DNA of 64,000 nt from Candidatus Woesearchaeota archaeon (GCA_023898365.1 CP060219.1:1067584-1131583), one strand, 5' to 3'. Shown: positions 1 to 8,225, counted from the first letter of the stretch. The notes: a model not told the origin generated them from the letters alone. Numbers and translations: made by a program.

Positions 1-92
1 TCCACGTTGCACTCACGAATAATCATCGGATACACTCCTCATCGCTCATGATTTATGAGCGTGGCGATCTAACCAGGCTGAGCTACAGTGCC
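1..92 (-). tRNA. tRNA-Met (CAT), 5' part, intron-containing, cut by window edge
   Basis: Reading the minus strand from 92, there is a 7-nt acceptor strand, TA at positions 8-9, a D-arm with the usual AGCCTGGTTA loop, then anticodon stem CCACG and loop CTCATAA with anticodon CAT. The 3' stem strand CGTGG appears only at 2-6, so about 46 nt interrupt the loop near position 37/38, the canonical archaeal intron site. The rest of the 3' exon lies off the window. A TATA-like CTTTTTAAAAG at about 114-124 sits roughly 27 nt upstream. The stem lacks the GGG/CCC pairs of initiators, so elongator Met is preferred; tRNA-Ile2 with a modified CAT anticodon cannot be excluded. Confidence 0.78.
8..53 (-). 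other. tRNA-Met anticodon-loop intron (about 46 nt)
   Basis: The segment separates the two anticodon stem strands (60-64 and 2-6). Loop bases CTCA can pair with TGAG near the intron 3' end, giving a BHB-like fold, but the second bulge would be 5 nt rather than 3. Intron bases 36-48 also repeat the anticodon-loop complement, so a competing GCTCAT/ATGAGC hairpin is possible. Exact boundaries are uncertain by one or two nt. Confidence 0.6.
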
Positions 93-195
93 ACAAACTC
101 CGATGAACCGCGAGGCTTTTAAAAAGTTTGTGAGATCCAGTAGCCGACAAGTATAAAAACTCAAAGACATTCTATTCACAAAAGAGGGTGGAACC

Positions 196-963
196 ATGAG
201 CTCGTGGATTATTAAACAACAAAAAGCAATAAGCATCAAAAACGGCATATTCATTGAAGGATTACCAGGCATTGGCAATGTTGGCAAAATCGTTGTTGAT
301 TTCATTATTGAACAAACAAACGCAGAAAAAATCTACGACCTCTTCAGCTATGATCTACCAAATTCTGTTTTTGTCAATGAAGATAACCTCGTTGAACTTC
401 CAAAAATTGAAGTATACTACAAGAAAATTGGCACCAACGAATTCGTCTTTCTTTCAGGAGACGTCCAACCAAGTGATGAACGAGCATCATACGAATTTAG
501 TGAAGAGCTCATCAAACTCATTAAAAAAACAAAGTGCACCAAAATTATCACCCTTGGCGGCATTGGCATGAACGAAATTCCAAAGCAACCACGCGTCTTT
601 GTTACAGGAAGCGATGAAGCATTGCGCGATTCATTTACCAAAGCAGGAGCTGACAAAAACTTGTTTGGCGTCGTCGGCCCCGTCATCGGTGTTACCGGAT
701 TACTTCTTGGCCTTGGCAAACAAGAAAACATACCTTCTGCAGCACTCCTTGCGCAAACGTACGCACACCCCATTTATCTTGGGTTAAATGGTGCAAAAAA
801 AATCATTAAACTGCTCATGAAAACATACAACATAGATCTTGACCTCAAAGAACTCAATAAAGAAATAAAAACATTCGAGAACAATCTTCTCACAGGAGGC
901 GAACCTCATCTTCGCAGTGTCAAAAACATAAAGAAACTTAATGACACCACCTACATTGGTTAA
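196..963 (+). CDS. PAC2 family protein (proteasome assembly chaperone-like)
   Basis: The 255-residue product has the PAC2/DUF75 pattern: an N-terminal GLPGIGNVGK segment near residues 23-32, a central glycine-rich LGGIGMNE turn, and a GVTGLLLGLG segment near 175 followed by an AxTYAHP-like strand. The eukaryotic relatives PAC1/PAC2 help proteasome alpha rings assemble; the archaeal members are only inferred to act similarly. The proteasome beta gene is 0.8 kb downstream on the same strand, which fits. A TATA-like tataaaaac at 152-160 and a purine-rich GAGGGTGG ribosome site just before the ATG support the start. It is followed after 2 nt by the DUF192 gene. Confidence 0.85.
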   Translation: MSSWIIKQQKAISIKNGIFIEGLPGIGNVGKIVVDFIIEQTNAEKIYDLFSYDLPNSVFVNEDNLVELPKIEVYYKKIGTNEFVFLSGDVQPSDERASYEFSEELIKLIKKTKCTKIITLGGIGMNEIPKQPRVFVTGSDEALRDSFTKAGADKNLFGVVGPVIGVTGLLLGLGKQENIPSAALLAQTYAHPIYLGLNGAKKIIKLLMKTYNIDLDLKELNKEIKTFENNLLTGGEPHLRSVKNIKKLNDTTYIG

Positions 964-965
964 AA

Positions 966-1274
966 ATGAAGATCTTCACCCTCGCAGAACCTGTTGTTTT
1001 CAAAAATATGTTTGCACAAGCATGGGGGCTACGATTGCAAAGGCCAAAAAACGCCGTGTTTCCATTAAAGCAACCAAAAAAAATTCTTATAAGCATGAAT
1101 TTTGTGTTTCACCAACTCGATGCGTATTTTCTTGACAGCGCAAATCGAATAATTGAACAAACAACGCTTCGACCATTTCATACATATCAGGCAAAGCTTC
1201 CCGCAACCACCCTTGTAGAAACCCCTGCTGGGCAACTACCAGCAAAAATTGGGGACAAAATCACCTGGCAATGA
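966..1274 (+). CDS. DUF192 family protein
   Basis: This 102-residue protein matches the DUF192 fold pattern: an N-terminal 'WGLRLQRPKNA' segment like the family's RGLMFR motif, a hydrophobic 'ISMNFVFHQLDAYFLD' strand (family consensus H-x-F-V-F-x-x-D-x-x-F-L-D) near residues 42-57, and a C-terminal 'LVETPAGQLPAKIGD' matching the family's LELPAG...IGD ending. The biochemical function of DUF192 is unknown. It starts 2 nt after the PAC2 stop, so the two genes are almost certainly co-transcribed. It lacks the export signal seen in many bacterial members and should be cytoplasmic. Confidence 0.75.
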   Translation: MKIFTLAEPVVFKNMFAQAWGLRLQRPKNAVFPLKQPKKILISMNFVFHQLDAYFLDSANRIIEQTTLRPFHTYQAKLPATTLVETPAGQLPAKIGDKITWQ

Positions 1275-1314
1275 ACAGCAAACTTTATAAAACAAATCCA
1301 GTTTCTTGAGCGTT

Positions 1315-1680
1315 ATGGTCGTAATGCAAAATAAACCAGTGCGTAAGCATACAGGCGGCAGATATACGAGAACAAAGACAAGACGGCTTGCCGCGCAAGG
1401 AGATTTGCCCACCCTTACCAAAATTGGAGAACCACGTGTTCGCGTCAAACGAACAATTGGGGGCAACACCTCACGCACACTTCTCTCTGGAAAAACAGTG
1501 TCCGTTCCAGGTACAGGAAAAGTAGTCATCAAAAATGTTGTAGAAAATGCAGCTAACCGCCATTTTGTTAGGCGAAACATCATCACAAAAGGAGCAATTG
1601 TAGAAACCGACAAAGGCAAAGTAAAAATTACAAACCGACCAAGCCAAGAAGGTTCCCTTTCAGGCGTTCTCGTTAAATAA
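1315..1680 (+). CDS. rps8e: Ribosomal protein S8e
   Basis: The 121-residue product is the archaeal/eukaryotic small-subunit protein S8e. It shows the N-terminal 'RKHTGGRYTRTKTRRL' basic segment, the central 'RVRVKRTIGGNTSRTLL' strand, the 'VVENAANRHFVRRNIITKGA' block and the C-terminal 'VTxRPSQEG' motif (here KITNRPSQEG). A TATA-like aactttataa at 1281-1290 lies about 28 nt before the ATG at 1315, which suits a leaderless start; the ATG at 1324 is the alternative and removes three residues. No function beyond the ribosome is expected. Confidence 0.93.
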   Translation: MVVMQNKPVRKHTGGRYTRTKTRRLAAQGDLPTLTKIGEPRVRVKRTIGGNTSRTLLSGKTVSVPGTGKVVIKNVVENAANRHFVRRNIITKGAIVETDKGKVKITNRPSQEGSLSGVLVK

Positions 1681-1756
1681 AAACTTTTATAAATATTGAC
1701 AATACCCATTACTTGTTTCTCATATAACATCCTTTGGGTTAAAGGGGTTGAACACC

Positions 1757-2383
1757 ATGTCAGAAAATGTATTAAAAACTGGTACAACGACAGTTGGTCT
1801 TATCTACAAAGATGGCGTCGTTATTGCTGCAGATAAGCGAGCAACAGCAGGAAATCTCATCGTCGATAAGAGCGTAACAAAGCTCATCAAAATCAACGAT
1901 TACATGGGCGTGACCATTTCAGGATCCGTTTCTGACATCCAACTCATGACCCGATACTTAAAAGCAGAATTGAAGCTTAAAGAAATTCGAACAAATAGAA
2001 AAAACACAGTAAGTGAAGGGGCAAACTTACTTGCAGGACTTGCCTATTCACAAATTCGAAGTTATTTTCCTGGCATCGGCCATTTCATCGTTGCAGGATA
2101 CGATGAGTCACCACAACTCTACGATGTCTTTCCAGACGGATCAATTACTGAACATGATCAGTTTGACGCGTCAGGATCAGGAAGCGTCTTCGCATTCGGA
2201 CTTCTCGAAAATAACTACAAAGACAACATGAGTGAAGGCGAAGCAGTTGACTTAGCATTACGATCAATCAGTGCCGCACAACAACGAGATAATGCATCAG
2301 GAAACGGCGTTGACATCTGGCTTATTAACAAGGATGGAATTAAAGAAGTGACCACAAAAATTCCACAAACAAGACTTGTATAA
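1757..2383 (+). CDS. psmB: Proteasome beta subunit, catalytic
   Basis: The 208-residue protein is the N-terminal-nucleophile threonine protease of the 20S core. A 9-residue propeptide ends in Gly before the catalytic Thr (Thr10 of the precursor, start of TTTVGL). Counting from that Thr, Asp17, Arg19 and Lys33 of the active site are all present, and the later GSGS and 'DASGNGVDIW' segments (catalytic Asp/Ser region) are intact. The ATG at 1757 follows a GGGG-rich ribosome site; a TTG at 1748 would add three residues. A TATA-like tttataaat at 1685-1693 gives a leader of about 40 nt. Its neighbour FttA is a frequent archaeal partner. No alpha subunit is in this window. Confidence 0.95.
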   Translation: MSENVLKTGTTTVGLIYKDGVVIAADKRATAGNLIVDKSVTKLIKINDYMGVTISGSVSDIQLMTRYLKAELKLKEIRTNRKNTVSEGANLLAGLAYSQIRSYFPGIGHFIVAGYDESPQLYDVFPDGSITEHDQFDASGSGSVFAFGLLENNYKDNMSEGEAVDLALRSISAAQQRDNASGNGVDIWLINKDGIKEVTTKIPQTRLV

Positions 2384-2430
2384 GTAAAATTCTTTTTTCT
2401 CTTACTTATTTGTTCTTAAGGTGAAAAAAA

Positions 2431-4329
2431 TTGACCAGTGAAATCATTGAAGAGGTGCTTAAGCACTTACCTCGAAAGAAAATAAAAGAAGTAGTTTTTG
2501 AAGGAGCAAACATCGTCGTCTATACCTCAGACGAAACATTCTTTGCAAACGACGAAGGACTTATCAGAAATCTTGTGAATACCATTAAGAAACGTGTCGA
2601 ACTCAGACCGGACCCTTCTATTTGCATGCCCTTAGAAGAAGCAGAAAAAACAATCCGACAAATTATTGATAAAGAAGTCAGTGTTGACAATGTCATCTTT
2701 GATCCGCAACGTTCAATTGTCATTCTTGAGGTTGATAAACCAGGAACTGCTATTGGCCGACGTGGAGAAACCATCCAAGAGATTAAAAAGAAAACAAGAT
2801 GGGTTCCCATTATTAGACGAACACCTCCTATTCGCAGTCAAATCATTGAAAATATTCGATCAGTACTCTACCAAAATTCTGATTATCGAAGAAAGTTCCT
2901 ACACAAAACAGGTGAACGTATCTACAATGGGTGGCTGCGACGTGAACGAAAAGAAGAATGGGTACGGTTAACCTATCTTGGCGGCGGACGACAAGTTGGT
3001 CGCAGTTGTTTATTTTTGCAAACACCAGAAAGTCGCATCTTGCTTGATGTCGGTATTGATGTCAGCAAGAATGACTCTGAAGCATACCCGTATCTTGAAG
3101 CGCCAGAATTTAACATTCAACAACTCGATGCAGTTATTGTCAGTCACGCGCACGTTGACCATTCAGCGCTTGTACCATACTTGTTTAAGTTCGGGTATCG
3201 AGGACCGGTCTATTGCACTGAACCAACCAGAGACATCATGGCCCTCTTACAACTTGATATTATCAAAATTATGCGCGAAGAAGGAAAAGAACCACTCTAT
3301 TCTTCAGATGAAGTAAAAGAAATGGTCAAACATACCGTCGCACTGGGCTATGATGAAGTAACGGACATCACTCCAGACATTCGCATCACGTTACATAACG
3401 CAGGACACATTCTAGGCAGCTCCATGGTACATATTAATGTAGGAAACGGACTTCATAACTTATTGTATTCAGCAGATCTTAAATACGCAAAGACACAACT
3501 GCTCAGTCCAGCCGTAGCAAATTTTTCACGGTGCGAAACGCTCCTAATCGAGTCAACCTACGGAGGTAAAGATAACGTTACTGAAAATCCGGGCATACAA
3601 GATAAAATCCTTAGCGACATAGTTATCAATACAGTGAATCGGGGAGGAAAAATTCTTATGCCAACCTTAGGAAGCGGCAGAGGACAAGAAGTGATCATTC
3701 TTATTGAGCGACTTGTTCGTGAAGGAAAAATTCCAGAAATACCTGTCTACATTGACGGCATGGTATGGGATATTACTGCCATCCACACTGCATATCCTGA
3801 GTTTATGAACAACCAAGTTAAAACACAGATTTTCCAAAAAGATAATAATCCTTTCCTCATGAAGAGTGTCAAGCAGATTGGCAGCATGAAAGAAAGAAAA
3901 GAACTTGTCGAAGAGGAAGGGCCCTGCATTATTCTTGCAACAAGTGGCATGATGCAAGGAGGACCGAGCGTGTATTATTTTCGACAGCTTGCAGGAAATC
4001 CAAAGCATTCATTGGTGTTTAGCTGTTACCAAGGTGAAGGAACCCTCGGACGACGAATCAAGAACGGTGAAAAAGAATTCACCTTCAAAGATGGCCCAAG
4101 AAACGAGATTGTCAACTGCAAGCTCGAGGTGCATCGTATAGAAATTTCAGCACATGCAGATCGTCGTGAATTGATGAGTTTTGTTACGCGTTGCAAACCT
4201 CGTCCAAAGAAAGTAATCATCAATCATGGAGAAGTAAGTCGGAGTATTGATCTTGCCAGTTCCATTCATAAGACACTCAAAGTGGAAACTATTGTGCCAA
4301 GAAACTTAGAAACAATTCGATTGCGATAA
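2431..4329 (+). CDS. fttA: FttA / aCPSF1: KH-containing beta-CASP ribonuclease, transcription termination factor
   Basis: The 632-residue protein has the archaeal FttA order: N-terminal KH-like RNA-binding domains (about 1-150, with a 'GTAIGRRGETIQEI' GxxG loop), then a metallo-beta-lactamase domain with the HxHxDH site (SHAHVDH, near 236-242), a beta-CASP insert, and C-terminal 'SAHADRREL' and 'NHGE' metal-site motifs. FttA cleaves nascent RNA at U-rich 3' ends and terminates archaeal RNA polymerase. The TTG start is chosen because AAGGTG lies just upstream and the length fits the family (about 630-640). The poly-U tract after the 23S gene in this window is the kind of site it acts on. Confidence 0.95.
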   Translation: MTSEIIEEVLKHLPRKKIKEVVFEGANIVVYTSDETFFANDEGLIRNLVNTIKKRVELRPDPSICMPLEEAEKTIRQIIDKEVSVDNVIFDPQRSIVILEVDKPGTAIGRRGETIQEIKKKTRWVPIIRRTPPIRSQIIENIRSVLYQNSDYRRKFLHKTGERIYNGWLRRERKEEWVRLTYLGGGRQVGRSCLFLQTPESRILLDVGIDVSKNDSEAYPYLEAPEFNIQQLDAVIVSHAHVDHSALVPYLFKFGYRGPVYCTEPTRDIMALLQLDIIKIMREEGKEPLYSSDEVKEMVKHTVALGYDEVTDITPDIRITLHNAGHILGSSMVHINVGNGLHNLLYSADLKYAKTQLLSPAVANFSRCETLLIESTYGGKDNVTENPGIQDKILSDIVINTVNRGGKILMPTLGSGRGQEVIILIERLVREGKIPEIPVYIDGMVWDITAIHTAYPEFMNNQVKTQIFQKDNNPFLMKSVKQIGSMKERKELVEEEGPCIILATSGMMQGGPSVYYFRQLAGNPKHSLVFSCYQGEGTLGRRIKNGEKEFTFKDGPRNEIVNCKLEVHRIEISAHADRRELMSFVTRCKPRPKKVIINHGEVSRSIDLASSIHKTLKVETIVPRNLETIRLR

Positions 4330-4336
4330 AAGAAGC

Positions 4337-5440
4337 TCACTCAAAAAGACGCAGAACTGTTTCTCGTGCACGATCCAGTTTCACTTGGTGGCGTTCTAAA
4401 AACGAATTAATCTTATCGATTGTGTACGCTTTTAATTCACCAGTAAGCAACGTCCCCTTACGATACGCGTTCGCGAGTTCAGTTAGCTTCGCATCATCTG
4501 TTTCAAAGAAAAAGCGAAGATATTGGAATGCGACATCAACATCAGGATTGCCGCCTTTTTTTCTATGCTCCTCAACTGTTGAGCACCCTCCAGAAAATGC
4601 GTACTTATTAATCTTCTTTTTGATTACTGCAGGGCTTTCACTGAGCGCAAGATAAGAATTTGGATCTGATGCGGACATCTTGCCACCGGAGAGCCCTTGC
4701 ATAAAATAATGATACGTTGAACAAAGCGGAGAAAACTCCGTATATTTTTGACGCTTGCTAATATCACGAGCAAGACGCAGATGAGGATCTTGGTCAATTC
4801 CTACAGGCACAATAACAGGCATTTTTCCTGAGAATACTGGAAGTTGAGGATGGAGCATGTCTGCTGCTTGAAGCATGGCCGCAAACAGTTTACCAGGGCT
4901 AATATCACCATATACTGCTTTGACTTCATTGAACGTGGCATGACGCGCAAATTGGTTTTGCAAACGATAATACGCGCAAGACTTCGTTGCGTTCGAGGAG
5001 CGCTTGCTTTGAAAATAGAGGTGTGTCTTCTTTATGTCAAGACCGAGCGCTATATAATTCGGAATATACTCTTCAAGAGCGATGCGCTTACTTTCTTCAA
5101 ATGATTGACCGCGTGCACCCAACGCTTCAATGTCTGCAACGGCAATGTAAATTTTTGCCCCGAGTTTTTGATAAAAAATCATTTGCTGCGCGACAAGCAA
5201 GTGACCAATATGAAATTTTCCTGTCGGCATAAGCCCCGTCATCATAATAAATGGTTCTCTTTGCTCTATTGCATGCACAATATGTTGAAAGTCTCGATGA
5301 GCAAAAATGATACCCCGTCGAAAGAGAATGTTATCGCTAAAAGGAGAAGGTAATTGTTTAAGCTCCTTTACACCAAAATCTTTAATGAGCTTGTCATATT
5401 GCACTGTTCCTGTTACATCCCACGGCGTTACTGACCCCAT
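4337..5440 (-). CDS. trpS: Tryptophanyl-tRNA synthetase
   Basis: The 367-residue class I synthetase charges tRNA-Trp. The HIGH motif is seen as PTGKFHIGH (72-80), and the KMSKS loop as GGKMSAS (about 252-257), the form usual in archaeal/eukaryotic TrpRS. 'AVADIEALGARG' and 'VGIDQDPHLRLARDI' match the Trp/ATP pocket region of the same clade. The ATG is at 5440, 26 nt from the centre of a palindromic TATA box at 5462-5470 shared with the divergent methyltransferase gene, so the mRNA is probably leaderless. It converges on fttA, with only 7 nt between stops. Confidence 0.95.
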   Translation of the reverse strand: MGSVTPWDVTGTVQYDKLIKDFGVKELKQLPSPFSDNILFRRGIIFAHRDFQHIVHAIEQREPFIMMTGLMPTGKFHIGHLLVAQQMIFYQKLGAKIYIAVADIEALGARGQSFEESKRIALEEYIPNYIALGLDIKKTHLYFQSKRSSNATKSCAYYRLQNQFARHATFNEVKAVYGDISPGKLFAAMLQAADMLHPQLPVFSGKMPVIVPVGIDQDPHLRLARDISKRQKYTEFSPLCSTYHYFMQGLSGGKMSASDPNSYLALSESPAVIKKKINKYAFSGGCSTVEEHRKKGGNPDVDVAFQYLRFFFETDDAKLTELANAYRKGTLLTGELKAYTIDKINSFLERHQVKLDRARETVLRLFE

Positions 5441-5461
5441 AAAGACCCTATAAGGAGGAAA

Positions 5462-5470
5462 TTATATAAA
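5462..5470. promoter_or_regulatory. Palindromic TATA box shared by two divergent leaderless genes
   Basis: The core TTATATAA is its own reverse complement. Its centre (about 5466) is 26 nt from the trpS ATG (5440, minus) and 27 nt from the methyltransferase ATG (5493, plus). Both spacings match archaeal TBP-to-start distance for leaderless mRNAs. No other strong TATA serves the plus-strand gene, though a CCTATAAGG at 5447-5455 lies closer to trpS. Confidence 0.6.
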
Positions 5471-5492
5471 TCTTTCCGTTCACAAGGACTTG

Positions 5493-5975
5493 ATGGATTA
5501 TTATGGAGAAATGGCTTCAGGATATGATCTGTTGCATGGAGCCGAGCAACAAAAAAAATACGCGTTTATCAGAGCCATCATTGGCAGCGCAAGTGATACG
5601 TGGAAGATACTTGATGTAGGTGCAGGTACTGGTATTGGCCTCTCCTATTTTGAGAACATTTCAGGTCTTGAACCAAGTGCGAAAATGATTTATGAGTATC
5701 ATGGGTCAAAGACACTCATCCAAGGAACTGCAGAAAATCTCCCGTTTCCCGATCACTCATTTGATCTAATTATTTCAGTTACCGCATTACAAAATTTTGC
5801 TGATGCAAGAATGGCTCTTCGTGAAATGAAACGAGTCAGTAAACGCTACGCAATAAGTTTTCTTAAGCGAAGTCAAAAAAGAGAAGAACTTCTTAACGCA
5901 ATCACCGAAGTACTTGGTCCAGGAAGAATTGAAGAAGGAGAAATCGATCTCTACTACTTTAATTTGGGCCAGTAA
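5493..5975 (+). CDS. Class I SAM-dependent methyltransferase
   Basis: A 160-residue methyltransferase of the UbiE/Methyltransf_11 type. Motif I is 'ILDVGAGTGIGLSYF' (SAM-binding GxGxG) near residues 34-48, the acidic motif II region follows as 'GLEPSAKMI', and motif IV is 'FPDHSFDLIISVTALQNF'. At 160 residues it is shorter than most members, lacking a C-terminal substrate cap, so the substrate cannot be named. The ATG at 5493 is 27 nt from the shared TATA box; a TTG one codon earlier is less likely. The last 17 nt overlap the convergent Zn-ribbon gene. Confidence 0.8.
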   Translation: MDYYGEMASGYDLLHGAEQQKKYAFIRAIIGSASDTWKILDVGAGTGIGLSYFENISGLEPSAKMIYEYHGSKTLIQGTAENLPFPDHSFDLIISVTALQNFADARMALREMKRVSKRYAISFLKRSQKREELLNAITEVLGPGRIEEGEIDLYYFNLGQ

Positions 5976-6135
5976 AACCGCACGCTGGGCAAATGTAGCG
6001 AACAGCATTCTTTCGCTCACTGCTTGAACGGACGATGTCAACCTTTCCACAAGAAGGGCACTTAAAACTCACAGCGCCCAAATCATTGGTAATGTTCTCA
6101 CTCGTTGCAGTTGAGAGGGTAAGCGTCTCTTTCAT
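5959..6135 (-). CDS. Small Zn-ribbon protein (archaeal HVO_2753-type, predicted RNA-binding)
   Basis: The 58-residue product has two CxxC knuckles, CPSCG and CPACG, about 19 residues apart, with an Arg/Lys-rich linker: the COG2888-type archaeal Zn-ribbon pattern. The family is small and conserved, and is annotated as RNA-binding without proven biochemical activity. Start at 6135 is preferred because the TATA-like box centred near 6163 is 28 nt away; the open frame extends six codons further to 6153. Its 3' end overlaps the convergent methyltransferase gene by 17 nt. Confidence 0.82.
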   Translation of the reverse strand: MKETLTLSTATSENITNDLGAVSFKCPSCGKVDIVRSSSERKNAVRYICPACGFTGPN

Positions 6136-6157
6136 ACTAAGGAGGAAAAACAATCAC

Positions 6158-6170
6158 TTTATAAATATAT
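6158..6170. promoter_or_regulatory. Second TATA box placed midway between divergent leaderless genes
   Basis: TTTATAAATATAT is centred about 28 nt from the Zn-ribbon ATG (6135, minus) and 26 nt from the ATG at 6189 (plus). It can be read as a TATA element on either strand. No other AT-rich element lies at the right distance in the 53-nt gap. Confidence 0.55.
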
Positions 6171-6188
6171 TGTTTGCTCTCTTACCCT

Positions 6189-6392
6189 ATGGAAACAAGC
6201 AAAGATGAACAAATTGGCTTTCATAAAGGGGCTCTTGCAACCCTTGCAAAAGAACGAGAAGAAATGGCAAAAATTCTCCAAATTGTCGAGCAGCTCATGA
6301 AGATGCACATCACCGCATTAAAAGATCTTGGCATTGATTTAGAAGCGGAAGCCAAAGCAAAACAAAAAGAAAAGATTGAAGATAAAGTTTGA
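6189..6392 (+). CDS. Small conserved-looking helical protein, function unknown
   Basis: A 67-residue acidic/basic helical protein (METSKDEQIGFHKGAL...), with heptad-like hydrophobic spacing through 'MAKILQIVEQLMKMHITALKDLGIDL', suggesting a helical hairpin or short coiled coil. I do not recognise a named family with certainty. It has no signal peptide, membrane segment or Cys. The ATG at 6189 is supported by the TATA box 26 nt upstream; the open frame also has a start five codons earlier. It is monocistronic: the next gene lies on the other strand. Confidence 0.7.
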   Translation: METSKDEQIGFHKGALATLAKEREEMAKILQIVEQLMKMHITALKDLGIDLEAEAKAKQKEKIEDKV

Positions 6393-6428
6393 GAAGCGCA
6401 CTTCTCAACTAACCAAAGGTAGTCTATT

Positions 6429-7169
6429 CTATTTTGCTTGTTCAGCAAGCTTTTCTGCCTCAGCAGCATACGTTTCGAACACAAGAGGATAATTTCTTTT
6501 CAAATAAAAAAGCGAATCAGCAACAAACGCTTCTTCATATGCGTGAACAAGGAAGAACTTTCCTTCCGTCCCGTCTATCTCAAAAACACGTGATCGATAA
6601 GAGTGACCAATACACGCATCCTTTCCAGTAAAGTAATCACTCCAAGAGACCGTAACACTATATTCTCTAAAACCAGTTGAGTTTCTAAGCAAGGTCGTGT
6701 TTAGTTGTTTGTAAACACAACCAGGCGCATCATCACCTTGCGAGCAATTACATGTTTTCATATTTGATCTGTTAAGTAAAATTACTTCATCAAACGTATC
6801 AGTTTTTTTGTACAGCCAATATTCCTGAGCGGCACCAGGACCAAAGTTTGGCTCATAAAAAAACAACTCCGACAACCCATCATTTCCAAAAGGCAGAGGC
6901 ATGCCAAAACCCACATGATAGACTTTTTGAAGAACATCAGGTGTTTTCACGGAAAAATATGTCCGTACTATTTCCTGCTGATTGTTGTAACTGTGACGAA
7001 TTTCAATATCTTTATTTATGACAATCGAAGAAAAACTGCCAACTATCGTCGTGTTTTCTTCTCCAGATATAATTTCTGGGGAAGGGGTGCATGAGCTTAA
7101 GGAGAGAATCATGCCAACTCCTAAACATAAAGCGAACACAAAGAACAGTACCTGCTTACGATCAGCCAT
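6429..7169 (-). CDS. Predicted lipoprotein, function unknown
   Basis: The 246-residue product begins with a charged MADRKQ, a hydrophobic stretch and a lipobox-like LSLSSC around Cys27, so it should be exported and lipid-anchored. The rest is a polar extracytoplasmic domain with a Cys cluster 'MKTCNCSQGDDAPGC' (about 137-151) and further Cys near the end, which could form disulfides. No catalytic motif is recognised. A TATA-like ACTTAAAAAACC at 7191-7201 is about 27 nt from the ATG. It appears to be a single-gene unit, convergent with the gene at 6189-6392. Confidence 0.75.
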   Translation of the reverse strand: MADRKQVLFFVFALCLGVGMILSLSSCTPSPEIISGEENTTIVGSFSSIVINKDIEIRHSYNNQQEIVRTYFSVKTPDVLQKVYHVGFGMPLPFGNDGLSELFFYEPNFGPGAAQEYWLYKKTDTFDEVILLNRSNMKTCNCSQGDDAPGCVYKQLNTTLLRNSTGFREYSVTVSWSDYFTGKDACIGHSYRSRVFEIDGTEGKFFLVHAYEEAFVADSLFYLKRNYPLVFETYAAEAEKLAEQAK

Positions 7170-7195
7170 AACAATAAAGAAGAGAAGGGGGTTTT

Positions 7196-7588
7196 TTAAG
7201 TTTTTCGAGATAGTTTTGCTTCAACCACTGACAGATCAGCATCTTTCTGTCCGGGCCAGCTGACAAGGCCATCATTCTCATAACGAGGGATGAGATGAAA
7301 ATGAGTGTGCATGACAACTTGGCCAGCACTGCGTCCATGATTAAGTCCAAGATTGCAACCTGTCGCGCCAAGCTTGCGCATCAGTTCCTGAGCAACTTCT
7401 TTCATAAACGAAAGAATGCGCACATCAGAAAAATCAAGAAGATCATTCGTGTGCTGTTTTGCAATCACAACTGTGTGCCCTGGAGAAATAGGTTCGATAT
7501 CAAGAAATGCAATGAAATCATCTGATTCTTTGACACGTATTGCAGGAATCTTTTTGTTTGCAAGTAAACAGAAGAGGCAATCACTCAT
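7196..7588 (-). CDS. HIT family hydrolase
   Basis: The 130-residue protein has the HIT fold features: a CLFC knuckle at residues 4-7, 'FLDIEPISPGHTVVIAKQH' in the first half, and a complete histidine triad as MHTHFHLIP near 92-100. HIT proteins hydrolyse or transfer nucleotides through the middle His; members include Hint-type AMP-lysine or ADP-X hydrolases. The start at 7588 lies inside the end of the upstream HAD gene (8-nt overlap), so the two are probably translated from one mRNA. Contrast with the two HIT-like proteins at 36417-37803, which lack the middle His. Confidence 0.88.
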   Translation of the reverse strand: MSDCLFCLLANKKIPAIRVKESDDFIAFLDIEPISPGHTVVIAKQHTNDLLDFSDVRILSFMKEVAQELMRKLGATGCNLGLNHGRSAGQVVMHTHFHLIPRYENDGLVSWPGQKDADLSVVEAKLSRKT

Positions 7589-8225
7589 TTTTCCAATCAA
7601 CAAGGGCAAGCAAGGAAGTTATTTTTGGTTCATACTCTCGCGTATCTCTTCTATCGACAAGCACACCAGGAATTCCTGCCTCCGTTGCAGCTCGCATATC
7701 CGAATCAATGGAATCTCCAACAAAGAGCACGTCTTTTGCTGCCAGTTTATGCTCTTTAAGAATTGCTGCAATCATCGTCTTATCCGTTTTTAATTTGCCG
7801 CCTTGAAAACTATAATACACGTTCGTAAAATACTTTTCTAAACCAAATTTGTCAACAACTGCAGGAACGCTAAACTGATCAGAGTTTGTCACAAGAAATA
7901 ATTTGATGCCTGCCGCTTGCAACGCAGTAAGTGCCTCTACAGCATCAGGAAACGGACGGGCAAGTAAAGAATTTTTATTCCACATGCCTATGAGTTTATC
8001 ATAAACAAATTCAGGAATGCGAAGACCTAATGCTTCAACTGACTCCTTGAAAGCGTCGTTCAAGTTTGCATAGGATTTTGTCATGAAAACTTGTTCAAAT
8101 TGTTCAACAAAATCTCCATATTCTCGCTTGTCACGCAAGAAGAACTTTACCTGCTTAAGAGGAGAGGGACGAACACCCGTTTCGACAACGGTACCCCAGA
8201 AATCAAAGAGCATTGCTTTAACCAT
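7581..8225 (-). CDS. HAD superfamily hydrolase
   Basis: A 214-residue HAD phosphatase-like protein. Motif I is FDFWGTV (Asp8 nucleophile; the second motif Asp is Trp, a variant seen in some HAD subfamilies), motif II is VTNSD near residue 113, Lys of motif III lies in 'GGKLKTDKTM', and motif IV is 'FVGDSIDSDMRAATEAG'. A helical cap lies between motifs I and II (about 20-85). Substrate unknown; small phosphorylated metabolites are typical. TATA-like CTTTAAAAAAAG at 8245-8256 gives a leaderless start. It overlaps the downstream HIT gene. Confidence 0.85.
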   Translation of the reverse strand: MVKAMLFDFWGTVVETGVRPSPLKQVKFFLRDKREYGDFVEQFEQVFMTKSYANLNDAFKESVEALGLRIPEFVYDKLIGMWNKNSLLARPFPDAVEALTALQAAGIKLFLVTNSDQFSVPAVVDKFGLEKYFTNVYYSFQGGKLKTDKTMIAAILKEHKLAAKDVLFVGDSIDSDMRAATEAGIPGVLVDRRDTREYEPKITSLLALVDWKNE

